NCBI GenBank assembly: GCA_030839105.1
Contig: JAUZEI010000252.1
Coordinates: 1-5,937 of the forward strand
Length of the DNA: 5,937 nt
Direction of reading: 5' to 3'
Source of the DNA: Actinomycetota bacterium
GTDB taxonomy: Bacteria; Actinomycetota; Acidimicrobiia; IMCC26256; PALSA-610
How positions within the stretch are numbered: position 1 is the first letter of the stretch; each line of letters begins with the position of its first letter. Of the stretch, positions 1-5,937 are shown piece after piece. The notes under the pieces are model-generated. The model had not been told where the DNA came from, ran no database searches, and saw nothing but the letters and a program-made list of their open reading frames with translations. The translations under genes and the position numbers were made by a program.

Positions 1-2
1 GT

Positions 3-521
3 CCCGATCTCGCGCAGTGGTGGTGCGAACAACCGATGTTCTTCGTTGCCACCGCACCGAGCGGCGGCGACGGGCACGTGAATCTGTCGCCCAAGGGATA
101 CGACGCGTTCCGGGTCCTCGCTGCCGACCGCGTCGCCTATCTCGATCTGACGGGAAGCGGCGTCGAGACGATCGCCCATCTGCGTGAGAACGGCCGCGTG
201 ACGCTGATGGCGTGCGCGTTCAGCGGCAACCCGCGGATCTCCCGCATCTACGGTCGCGGCCGCGCGCACCCGGTCGGTTCGCCGGAGTTCGACGCCCTCG
301 CCCCGCAGTTTCCGGACCTCCCGGGCGCCCGGTCGATCATCGACATCGCAGTCGAGCGCGTGACGACCTCGTGCGGCTACGCGGTCCCCATGATGGACCT
401 CGTCGACGATCGCGGGCGCCTCCTCGACTGGGCAGAGTCGAAGGGCGCCGAGGGCGTGGTCGAGTACCGCCGGAAGAAGAACGCCGTCAGCATCGACGGG
501 CTCCCCGGGATCGACGCGTGA
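3..521 (+). CDS. Pyridoxamine 5'-phosphate oxidase-like flavin protein (5' end outside the window)
   Basis: This appears to be a member of the PNPOx-like split-barrel family, whose members bind FMN or F420 and mostly have unknown substrates; the protein is probably cytoplasmic. Recognisable family signatures are FFVATAP (residues 13-19 counted from base 3), HVNLSPKG (25-32), a central stretch with NPRISRIYGRGRAH, TSCGYAVP, and the C-terminal KKNAVSIDGLPG. The reading frame is open to the left edge, and the codons before the ATG at 36 read PDLAQWWCEQP. That resembles the short helix normally preceding FFVATAP in relatives, so I take the ATG at 36 as internal and the true start as lying a few codons outside. 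The 172 visible residues are close to a full family member. The stop overlaps the GTG of the next gene (GTGA), pointing to an operon. The family call is confident, but the substrate is unknown and this is not evidence for a true PdxH. Confidence 0.85.
   Translation, partial: PDLAQWWCEQPMFFVATAPSGGDGHVNLSPKGYDAFRVLAADRVAYLDLTGSGVETIAHLRENGRVTLMACAFSGNPRISRIYGRGRAHPVGSPEFDALAPQFPDLPGARSIIDIAVERVTTSCGYAVPMMDLVDDRGRLLDWAESKGAEGVVEYRRKKNAVSIDGLPGIDA
507..510 (+). promoter_or_regulatory. Weak Shine-Dalgarno-like GGGA before the M24 peptidase
   Basis: GGGA lies 7 bases upstream of the GTG at 518, inside the end of the preceding gene. It is a weak match, but its spacing supports GTG 518 as the start rather than the in-frame ATG at 557. 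Translational coupling through the GTGA overlap probably contributes as well. Confidence 0.35.
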
Positions 522-1609
522 CCTACGGCGGCCGCATCCAGCGCGTGCGGGCGCGCATGTCGGAGCTCGGTATCGATGTGCTGCTCCTGTCGGTGGGTCC
601 CGACCTGCCCTACCTCACGGGCTACGAGGCCATGCCGCTCGAACGGCTGACCATGCTGGTGCTGCCGCGCACCGGCGATGCCCAACTCGTCGTCCCGCGC
701 CTCGAGGCACCGCGCGTCCGGCGCCGACCCGAGCTGTTCGGGATCGTGACGTGGGAGGAGACCGACGACCCGGTCGCGTTGGTAGCCGGAATGATCCGGC
801 GCTCGGCCCGCCGGGTTGCGATCGGCGACCACACTTGGGCGCGTTTCCTCCTCGACCTGCAGCGCGCCGTCCCGTCGTGCGTGTTCTCGCGCGCGTCCGA
901 AGTCGTCGCACCGATCCGGATGGTCAAGGACAACGACGAGGTCGCGGCTCTCACTCGTGCTGCGCACGCGGTCGACGGAGTTGCGCGCGACATGCGTGCC
1001 GTCGGATTCGGAGGACGGACCGAATTGGCGGTTCACCGCGAGCTCGTCGACCGCATGCTCGCCGCCGGCCACGAGCGCTCCAACTTCGCCATCGTCGCGG
1101 CGGGTGCGAATGCCGCGAGCGCGCACCACGAACCAACGGCGACGCGCACGATCGCGAATGGCGACCTCGTCCTCTGCGACTTCGGCGGCACGATGGACGG
1201 CTACTGCTCCGACATCACGCGCATGTTCCACGTCGGCGAGCCCCCGAACGAGGTGCGCGACGTCTATGCGGTGCTCGTCGCGGCGCAGGAGTCGGGTGTT
1301 CGGGCCGCGACCGTCGGTACTCCGTGCGAGGAGGTCGACGCGGCGGCTCGGAGCGTCATTGCCGACGCGGGTTTCGGCGAAAACTTCGTGCACCGGGTGG
1401 GGCACGGAATCGGCGCCGAGGCCCACGAGGATCCGTACATGGTCGCCGGCAACACCCGGGCGTTGGAGCCCGGCTACGCGTTCAGTGTCGAGCCGGGCAT
1501 CTACTTTCCCGAACGCTTCGGCATGCGGCTCGAGGACATCGTCGTCGCGACCACCGATGGCCCGGTACGCCTCAACGTCGCGCCGCGCGACATCGCGATC
1601 GTTGCGTGA
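518..1609 (+). CDS. M24 family metallopeptidase, Xaa-Pro dipeptidase / aminopeptidase P-like
   Basis: The predicted product is a 363-residue cytoplasmic dinuclear-metal peptidase that would cleave the bond before proline in dipeptides or at peptide N-termini. Residues 1 to about 125 form a creatinase-type N-terminal domain (GIDVLLLSVGPDLPYLTGYE), and about 130-355 form the pita-bread catalytic domain. All five expected metal ligands are present: D221 (CDFGG), D232 (SDITR), H296 (GHGIG), E325 (VEPGIY) and E339 (RLEDI). The accessory histidines H204 (AHHEP) and H303 (AHEDP) are also there, so the enzyme looks active. I chose GTG 518 because it gives the usual N-terminus leading into the arginine-rich helix, and because it overlaps the previous stop as GTGA. 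Its own stop overlaps the next GTG in the same way. Creatinase-like or other M24 activities cannot be excluded, and the sequence does not decide between dipeptidase and aminopeptidase P. Confidence 0.9.
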   Translation: MTYGGRIQRVRARMSELGIDVLLLSVGPDLPYLTGYEAMPLERLTMLVLPRTGDAQLVVPRLEAPRVRRRPELFGIVTWEETDDPVALVAGMIRRSARRVAIGDHTWARFLLDLQRAVPSCVFSRASEVVAPIRMVKDNDEVAALTRAAHAVDGVARDMRAVGFGGRTELAVHRELVDRMLAAGHERSNFAIVAAGANAASAHHEPTATRTIANGDLVLCDFGGTMDGYCSDITRMFHVGEPPNEVRDVYAVLVAAQESGVRAATVGTPCEEVDAAARSVIADAGFGENFVHRVGHGIGAEAHEDPYMVAGNTRALEPGYAFSVEPGIYFPERFGMRLEDIVVATTDGPVRLNVAPRDIAIVA

Positions 1610-2466
1610 AGCTCGACGCTGCGACCTTTCTCCTGCAGTGGGCCACCGGGGGGCTGCTGTTCGGTTGGGTGACGACGCGCCGCCGCGAGGTGAGCCTGGG
1701 CTACGGCTGGCTGATCCGTCTCGTCTTCGGCACGTTCGCCGCCGGCGCGGCCGCGGTGTTCCTCACCGGCGACCTCGGGCCGGCGCGCATCGTCGCCGCG
1801 TTCGCCTCGATCGCATGCGTCGCCGGAACAGTCATCGCGCTCGTCGCTTCGGTCCAACGCCGCGGTGCCGGAGTGTCCGGGCGCGAGCAGGTGCGCGCCG
1901 CACGCCGGGCGCGGGTCTCGGCAATGATCGGTCGCGCCGGCGAAGAAGATGAAGCTCCCGAGCGGGGCGCGGAGTTCGCGCCGGTCCTCGACCTGATCGC
2001 ACCCGTCGCCGGCTTCATCGGGCTCCTCGCCGCCGCGCAGTTCGCGGGAGGTCCCTACGTGCTCGCGGTCGCGCGGCTCGTCGTGGGCGCGGTGTTCCTC
2101 GGCAGTGTGAGCGACGCGATGCTGCTCGGCCACTGGTATCTCGTGCAGCCCGGACTGCCCCGCGGGCCGGTCAAGGAGCTGGTGGCGTGGACTGCGCTGG
2201 CGTGGCCGTTCGAGATCGCGGTATTCCTCTGGCCGACCGGCATGGTGCAGGTGATCAACGGCGTCGTGGCCGATGGCTACCACGGGGTGCTCGGTTGGAT
2301 CTGGATCGGCTGCGCGGTGTTGACGATCGGGCTCATCGGCCTCACGTGGGCCGCGCTCCGCGAGCGGTACTACTCGGCAGTCATGGCGGCCACCGGACTC
2401 CTCTACCTCGCGATCCTCACCGCATTCGGCACCGATCTCGTCGCCCGCGCCGTACTGCGCCCGTAG
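1606..2466 (+). CDS. Uncharacterised polytopic membrane protein, about 8 TM helices
   Basis: I do not recognise a characterised family. The 286-residue product has hydrophobic segments at roughly 6-23, 33-54, 61-83, 125-147, 151-180, 190-211, 226-250 and 255-280. A charged linker at 84-124 is arginine-rich first and then acidic (GEEDEAPER), and splits the protein into a 3-helix and a 5-helix half. Basic loops at 25-28, 85-110, 186-190 and 252-254 all fall on one side under an N-out model, so the topology obeys the positive-inside rule. A distinctive stretch, [16 protein letters not shown] (170-185), lies at the predicted cytoplasmic end of helix 5; H176 could bind metal or haem, but that is speculation. 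There is no signal peptide, catalytic motif or nucleotide-binding motif. The GTG start overlaps the upstream TGA as GTGA, with no Shine-Dalgarno sequence visible, so expression probably depends on coupling to the peptidase gene. Confidence 0.8.
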   Translation: MKLDAATFLLQWATGGLLFGWVTTRRREVSLGYGWLIRLVFGTFAAGAAAVFLTGDLGPARIVAAFASIACVAGTVIALVASVQRRGAGVSGREQVRAARRARVSAMIGRAGEEDEAPERGAEFAPVLDLIAPVAGFIGLLAAAQFAGGPYVLAVARLVVGAVFLGSVSDAMLLGHWYLVQPGLPRGPVKELVAWTALAWPFEIAVFLWPTGMVQVINGVVADGYHGVLGWIWIGCAVLTIGLIGLTWAALRERYYSAVMAATGLLYLAILTAFGTDLVARAVLRP

Positions 2467-2513
2467 GCGCGCCCTCGGTGGCCGGGCCGGGATTCTCCGC
2501 GTACGATCCTCCG
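2467..2513 (+). other. Intergenic gap before the aldolase gene
   Basis: This 47-base spacer runs from the membrane protein stop to the aldolase ATG. Its left half is GC-rich (GGCCGGGCCGGG) without a convincing stem-loop plus T-run, so I do not call a terminator. The right half holds the -10-like hexamer described separately. No purine-rich Shine-Dalgarno sequence stands at the expected 5-10 bases before the ATG; those bases read GATCCTCCG. Confidence 0.6.
2502..2507 (+). promoter_or_regulatory. Putative -10 hexamer TACGAT of a leaderless promoter
   Basis: TACGAT fits the TANNNT consensus for housekeeping sigma factors and ends 6 bases before the ATG at 2514. A start site 7 bases after the hexamer would fall on the A of the ATG, the arrangement seen at leaderless genes in actinobacteria. 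No good -35 box is visible about 17 bases upstream (the region reads TGGCCG), which is tolerated in such promoters. Confidence 0.5.
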
Positions 2514-3566
2514 ATGGACATCGCATCACTGCTCGGCGACGACGCCGACTCACTGCTCACCCACGTTTCCAAGGGCATCCCCAAAGAAGATCTCCACCTG
2601 CCCGGGCCCGACTTCGTAGACCGGATCTGGTCGATCAGCGACCGGCCGGTGCAGGTGCTGCGCAATCTGCAACAGCTGTACGGCAGCGGTCGGCTCGCCC
2701 GGACGGGCCACGTGTCGATCCTCCCCGTCGACCAGGGCATCGAGCACTCGGCGGCCGCGTCGTTCGCCCCGAACCCGAAGTACTTCGACCCCGCGAACAT
2801 CATCGAGCTCGCGATCGAGGGCGGCTGCAACGCGGTGGCGACGACGTTCGGCGTGCTGGGCGCGATGTCGAGGAAGTATGCGCACCGGATCCCGTTCATC
2901 GTGAAGATGAACCACAACGAGCTGATGACCCTGCCGAACAAGTTCGACCAGATCATGTTCGGCTCCGTGCAACAGGCTTACGACCTGGGTGCGGCGGGGG
3001 TCGGCGCAACGATCTACTTCGGCTCCGACGAGGCGACCCGCCAGATCCAAGAGGTGGCGGTCGCGTTCGCGGAGGCGCACCGGCTCGGGATGTTCACCGT
3101 GCTGTGGTGCTACCTACGCAATGCCGACTTCAAGCAGGCCGACATCGACTACCACGTCGCCGCCGACCTCACCGGCCAGGCCAACCACATCGGCGTGACG
3201 ATCGAGGCCGACATCATCAAGCAGAAGCTGCCGGAGAACAACGGCGGGTACAACGCGTTCTCGGGCTACGGCAAGACGTCGAAGCTCGTCTACGACTCGT
3301 TGACCACCGATCACCCGATCGACCTCACCCGCTGGCAGTTGGCGAACTGCTACATGGGCCGCGCGGGGCTGATCAACAGCGGCGGCGCGTCCTCGGGCGA
3401 GTCCGATCTCGCCGAGGCGGTCCGCACCGCGGTGATCAACAAGCGCGCCGGCGGCACCGGTCTCATCTCCGGCCGCAAAGCCTTCCAACGCCCGACTTCC
3501 GAAGGAATCGCGCTCCTCAACGCGATCCAAGACGTCTACCTGGACAAGTCGATCACGGTCGCGTAA
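2514..3566 (+). CDS. fbaB: Class I fructose-bisphosphate aldolase, FbaB/DhnA type
   Basis: This enzyme reversibly splits fructose 1,6-bisphosphate into dihydroxyacetone phosphate and glyceraldehyde 3-phosphate through a lysine Schiff base, in cytoplasmic glycolysis and gluconeogenesis. The 350-residue length equals that of E. coli FbaB, and it follows that protein nearly end to end as I recall it: [12 protein letters not shown] (69-80), GATIYFGS (164-171), ADLTGQANH (217-225), [17 protein letters not shown] (276-292), INKRAGG (308-314) and the tail [11 protein letters not shown]236 in DIIKQK is the expected Schiff-base lysine, aligning with K237 of the E. coli enzyme. D73 and the glycine-rich SGGAS and SGRKAF segments (289-293, 319-324) fit the active site and phosphate grip of this TIM barrel. 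ATG 2514 is chosen because it gives the FbaB-type N-terminus [11 protein letters not shown]; a longer reading upstream would overlap the membrane protein gene. A likely leaderless promoter precedes it, and metH converges downstream. Confidence 0.95.
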   Translation: MDIASLLGDDADSLLTHVSKGIPKEDLHLPGPDFVDRIWSISDRPVQVLRNLQQLYGSGRLARTGHVSILPVDQGIEHSAAASFAPNPKYFDPANIIELAIEGGCNAVATTFGVLGAMSRKYAHRIPFIVKMNHNELMTLPNKFDQIMFGSVQQAYDLGAAGVGATIYFGSDEATRQIQEVAVAFAEAHRLGMFTVLWCYLRNADFKQADIDYHVAADLTGQANHIGVTIEADIIKQKLPENNGGYNAFSGYGKTSKLVYDSLTTDHPIDLTRWQLANCYMGRAGLINSGGASSGESDLAEAVRTAVINKRAGGTGLISGRKAFQRPTSEGIALLNAIQDVYLDKSITVA

Positions 3567-3594
3567 CTCCTTGCGTTCGTCTCGCCAATCTCCC
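3567..3594. other. 28-base gap between convergent fbaB and metH stops
   Basis: This spacer separates two convergent stop codons. It is pyrimidine-rich on the + strand (CTCCTTGCG...CTCCCC) and contains no inverted repeat long enough for a stem-loop and no T-run in either direction. I see no intrinsic terminator, so the two transcripts may overlap at their 3' ends or end by Rho. Confidence 0.6.
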
Positions 3595-5937
3595 CTAAAC
3601 CACGAAATATTTGGCTTCCGGGTGGGGGACGATGATGGCGCTTGTCGACTGCTCGGGAACGAGGTGGAATTCTTCGGTGAGCGAGACGCCGATGCGTTCG
3701 ATCTCGAGCAGCTCGGCGACCTTCGTCTGGTCGTCGAGGTCGGGGCACGCGGGATAGCCCCACGAGTAGCGCGACCCGCGGTACTGCTGCTTGAACAGCC
3801 CGGTGAGGGTCGGGCCGTCTTCGCCGGCGAAGCCCCATTCCTCGCGGATGCGACGGTGCCAGAGCTCGGCCAGCGCTTCGGTCATCTCGACCGAGAGGCC
3901 GTGCAGTAGCAGGTAGTCCTGGTACTTGTCGGCCGCGAACAGTTCCTTCTCGCGCGCGCTCGCCGCGGTTCCCATCGTCACGACGTGGAACGCGGCGTAG
4001 TCGGTCTCACCCGAATCGATGGGCCGGAAGAAGTCGGCGATCGAGAGGAACGGCGCCTTGCGCTGGCGCGGGTAGTGGAAGCGGAGCCACTCCTGGGTAC
4101 GCGTGTCGTCCTTCCACACCACGAGGTTCTCGCCCTCGCTGTTGACGGCGAAGTATCCCCATGCCGCGGCGGGCACGAGCAGCTGCTCCTGCTTGGCGGT
4201 ACCGAGCTGGGCGCGGAACGTGGGCCGGATGCGGGCCTTGAAGTCCTGGTCGTTCTCACCCGACTCGGGGCGGAACTGCCACTGGTTGCGGAAGAGCGCG
4301 GTTTCGTTCACGTAGCCGGCGATGTCGTCGAGGGAGATGCCCTTGGCGACCCGGGAACCGACGAACGGTGGGGTGAAGATCAGGGCGTCGGTCGCGACAT
4401 CGGACCGGGCCGGGATGTCGACGTCCTCGACGGCTTGCTCCGACTTGCGGGGCGGCAGGTTGCGACCGCCGGGCTCGCGCCCGAACTTCTCGTCGAGCGT
4501 CCCGTTCTTGCGGCCCTGCACGAGCGCGTCCATCGTGCGCAGTCCTTCGAATGCGTCCTTGCCGTAGAAGACGCGGCCGTCATAGACCTCGCGCAGGTCG
4601 CGCTCGACGTACGTACGCGTCAGTGCGGCTCCGCCGAGGATCACGGGAACGGTGTCGGAGAGCCCGCGCGTGTTCAGCTCCTGCAGGTTCTCGCGCATGA
4701 TGATCGTCGACTTCACGAGGAGGCCGCTCATGCCGATCGCGTCGGCCTTCACTTCGAGCGCCTTCTCGATCATCTCGTTGATCGCGATCTTGATCCCGAG
4801 GTTGTAAACGATGTAGCCGTTGTTCGTGAGGATGATGTCAACCAGGTTCTTGCCGATGTCGTGCACGTCGCCCTTCACGGTGGCGAGCACGACGACACCC
4901 TTACCACCGGAGTCGGCCTTCTCCATGAGAGGCTCGAGGTAGGCGACCGCGGCCTTCATCGTCTCCGCCGACTGCAGCACGAACGGGAGCTGCATCTGGC
5001 CACTGCCGAAGAGCTCGCCCACGACCTTCATGCCGTCGAGCAGGACGTCGTTGACGACCTCGAGCGGCGTGAGCTCGGTCAGCTGCTCCTGCAGATCTGC
5101 TTCGAGGCCGTCGCGTTCGCCGTCGATGATGCGGTGCTTCAGGCGTTCCGACACCGGCCAGCCCGAGCGGTCCTCCTTTTCGATTGCACCCGCCTCGACG
5201 TTCTCGAACAACGCCATGAATTCGGTGAGGGGGTCGTAGTTCTCGCGCCGGCGGTCGTAGATGAGATCGAGCGCGGCTTCCTTCTGCGCGTCGTCGATGC
5301 GGTGTAGCGGCACGATACGCGCCGCGTGCACAATCGCGGCGTCGAGTCCGGCCTCGCGGCATTCGTGCAGGAAGACGCTGTTCAACACGTGCCGAGCGAC
5401 GGGCTTCAGCCCGAACGACACGTTCGAGAGCCCGAGCACGGTGTGCGCGCCGGGGAGCTCGGACTTGATGCGTCGGATCGCTTCGATGGTCTCCATCGCG
5501 TCGCGGCGGAGGTCGTCGTCGCCGGTCGAGAGCGGAAAGGTGAGCGCGTCGAAGATGAGGTCGGACGGTTCCAGGCCGTAGCGCTCGATCGCGATGTCGT
5601 AGATGCGCTTCGCGACCCGCATCTTCCACTCGGCGGTGCGCGCCTGGCCTTCCTCGTCGATCGTCAGACATATGACGGCCGCCCCGTACTCGCGTGCGAG
5701 CCGGAACACGCGGTCCATCCGCTTGCCCTCTTCCTCGCCCTCTTCGAGGTTTGCCGAGTTGAGCAGCGCCTTTCCGCCGTGGTGTTGTAGTCCGGCTTCC
5801 AACACGAGCGGCTCGGTCGAGTCGAATACGAGGGGTAGCGACGCCTGGGTGGCGAAACGGCCTGCGATCTCGTCCATGTCGATCGCGCCGTCGCGGCCCA
5901 CGTAGTCGACGCACACGTCGAGCACGTGCGCGCCTTC
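3595..5937 (-). CDS. metH: Cobalamin-dependent methionine synthase MetH, C-terminal 780 residues (5' end outside the window)
   Basis: MetH transfers a methyl group from 5-methyltetrahydrofolate through cobalamin to homocysteine, giving methionine and tetrahydrofolate in the cytoplasm. Numbering from the right edge, residues 1 to about 240 are most of the folate-binding barrel (LDVCVDYVGRDG, LNSANLEEG, FPLSTGDDD, LGLSNVSFGL). About 260-340 is the four-helix cap (ELTPLEVVNDVLLDGM, FGSGQMQLPFVLQSAE), and about 345-480 is the B12-binding Rossmann domain. Cobalamin-ligand motif GDVHDIGKN carries H359, equivalent to E. coli H759, and GMSGL (S404) and GGAALT (435-440) follow. About 500-780 is the reactivation domain, with R723 and GYPACP (727-732) for S-adenosylmethionine binding. 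The frame is open to the edge, reading EGAHVLDV, so the GTG at 5925 is internal. Comparison with E. coli suggests some 350-400 residues, including the zinc/homocysteine domain, lie beyond. All visible catalytic landmarks are intact. Any B12 riboswitch would be upstream, outside the window. Confidence 0.97.
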   Translation of the reverse strand, partial: EGAHVLDVCVDYVGRDGAIDMDEIAGRFATQASLPLVFDSTEPLVLEAGLQHHGGKALLNSANLEEGEEEGKRMDRVFRLAREYGAAVICLTIDEEGQARTAEWKMRVAKRIYDIAIERYGLEPSDLIFDALTFPLSTGDDDLRRDAMETIEAIRRIKSELPGAHTVLGLSNVSFGLKPVARHVLNSVFLHECREAGLDAAIVHAARIVPLHRIDDAQKEAALDLIYDRRRENYDPLTEFMALFENVEAGAIEKEDRSGWPVSERLKHRIIDGERDGLEADLQEQLTELTPLEVVNDVLLDGMKVVGELFGSGQMQLPFVLQSAETMKAAVAYLEPLMEKADSGGKGVVVLATVKGDVHDIGKNLVDIILTNNGYIVYNLGIKIAINEMIEKALEVKADAIGMSGLLVKSTIIMRENLQELNTRGLSDTVPVILGGAALTRTYVERDLREVYDGRVFYGKDAFEGLRTMDALVQGRKNGTLDEKFGREPGGRNLPPRKSEQAVEDVDIPARSDVATDALIFTPPFVGSRVAKGISLDDIAGYVNETALFRNQWQFRPESGENDQDFKARIRPTFRAQLGTAKQEQLLVPAAAWGYFAVNSEGENLVVWKDDTRTQEWLRFHYPRQRKAPFLSIADFFRPIDSGETDYAAFHVVTMGTAASAREKELFAADKYQDYLLLHGLSVEMTEALAELWHRRIREEWGFAGEDGPTLTGLFKQQYRGSRYSWGYPACPDLDDQTKVAELLEIERIGVSLTEEFHLVPEQSTSAIIVPHPEAKYFVV

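Noticed and set aside
212..517. Upstream extension of the M24 peptidase frame to an ATG at 212
   Set aside because: The extension reads as arginine/proline-rich nonsense overlapping the flavin protein gene. The peptidase family N-terminus begins at GTG 518.
377..1426. Long minus-strand open frame (349 codons) opposite the flavin protein and the M24 peptidase
   Set aside because: Its translation is arginine-, aspartate- and histidine-rich, low-complexity protein without motifs, as expected of the antisense of a high-GC gene. The opposite strand carries clear protein families.
2466..2473. Eight-base palindrome GGCGCGCC at the membrane protein stop codon
   Set aside because: It is too short to be a terminator or a convincing operator, and such GC palindromes are expected by chance in DNA of this composition.
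2187..2513. Upstream extension of the aldolase frame to an ATG at 2187
   Set aside because: It overlaps the membrane protein gene, has a shadow-type composition, and FbaB homology starts at ATG 2514.
1501..2553. Long minus-strand open frame (350 codons) opposite the membrane protein gene
   Set aside because: The composition is biased toward R, E, D, H and A with no domain. The plus strand gives coherent membrane helices and a positive-inside topology, so the minus frame is a shadow.
3985..5307. Plus-strand open frame of 440 codons inside metH
   Set aside because: It is antisense to conserved MetH cap, B12 and reactivation domains. Its product is a repetitive E/V/L/D/H-rich string typical of the complement of GC-rich codons.
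3595..5937. Possible broken metH because the homocysteine domain is absent
   Set aside because: The frame is intact and open to the window edge, so the missing part is cut off by the window rather than by a mutation.

Overview
The window is very GC-rich, coding-dense bacterial chromosome with GTG starts, 4-base stop/start overlaps and a probable leaderless promoter. Together these suggest a high-GC actinobacterium, possibly of the Acidimicrobiia type; that placement is an inference from style and protein character, not from a marker gene. I see no mobile element, CRISPR array, tRNA or rRNA. Apart from one uncharacterised membrane protein, the content is housekeeping metabolism.

Left part (about 3-2466, + strand): three tightly packed genes that look like one transcription unit. 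The first is a pyridoxamine-5'-phosphate-oxidase-like flavin protein whose 5' end lies outside the window. The second is an M24 (Xaa-Pro dipeptidase / aminopeptidase P-like) metallopeptidase with all five metal ligands. The third is a 286-residue protein with about eight predicted membrane helices and no recognised function. Both junctions are the same GTGA overlap, so translation is probably coupled along the unit.

Middle (2467-3566, + strand): after a 47-base gap lies a complete class I fructose-bisphosphate aldolase of the FbaB/DhnA type. A TACGAT -10-like hexamer sits exactly 6 bases before its ATG and no Shine-Dalgarno sequence is visible, which suggests its own promoter and a leaderless mRNA. 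It serves glycolysis and gluconeogenesis.

Right part (3595-5937, - strand): the C-terminal 780 residues of cobalamin-dependent methionine synthase MetH. They cover most of the folate domain, the cap, the B12-binding domain and the S-adenosylmethionine-binding reactivation domain. The homocysteine-binding N-terminus lies beyond the right edge. metH and the aldolase gene converge with only 28 bases between their stop codons and no visible hairpin terminator.

The pathways (aldolase, methionine synthesis, peptide turnover) have no obvious shared function. I found no clear new multi-gene system. The most open question is the 8-helix membrane protein coupled to the peptidase.
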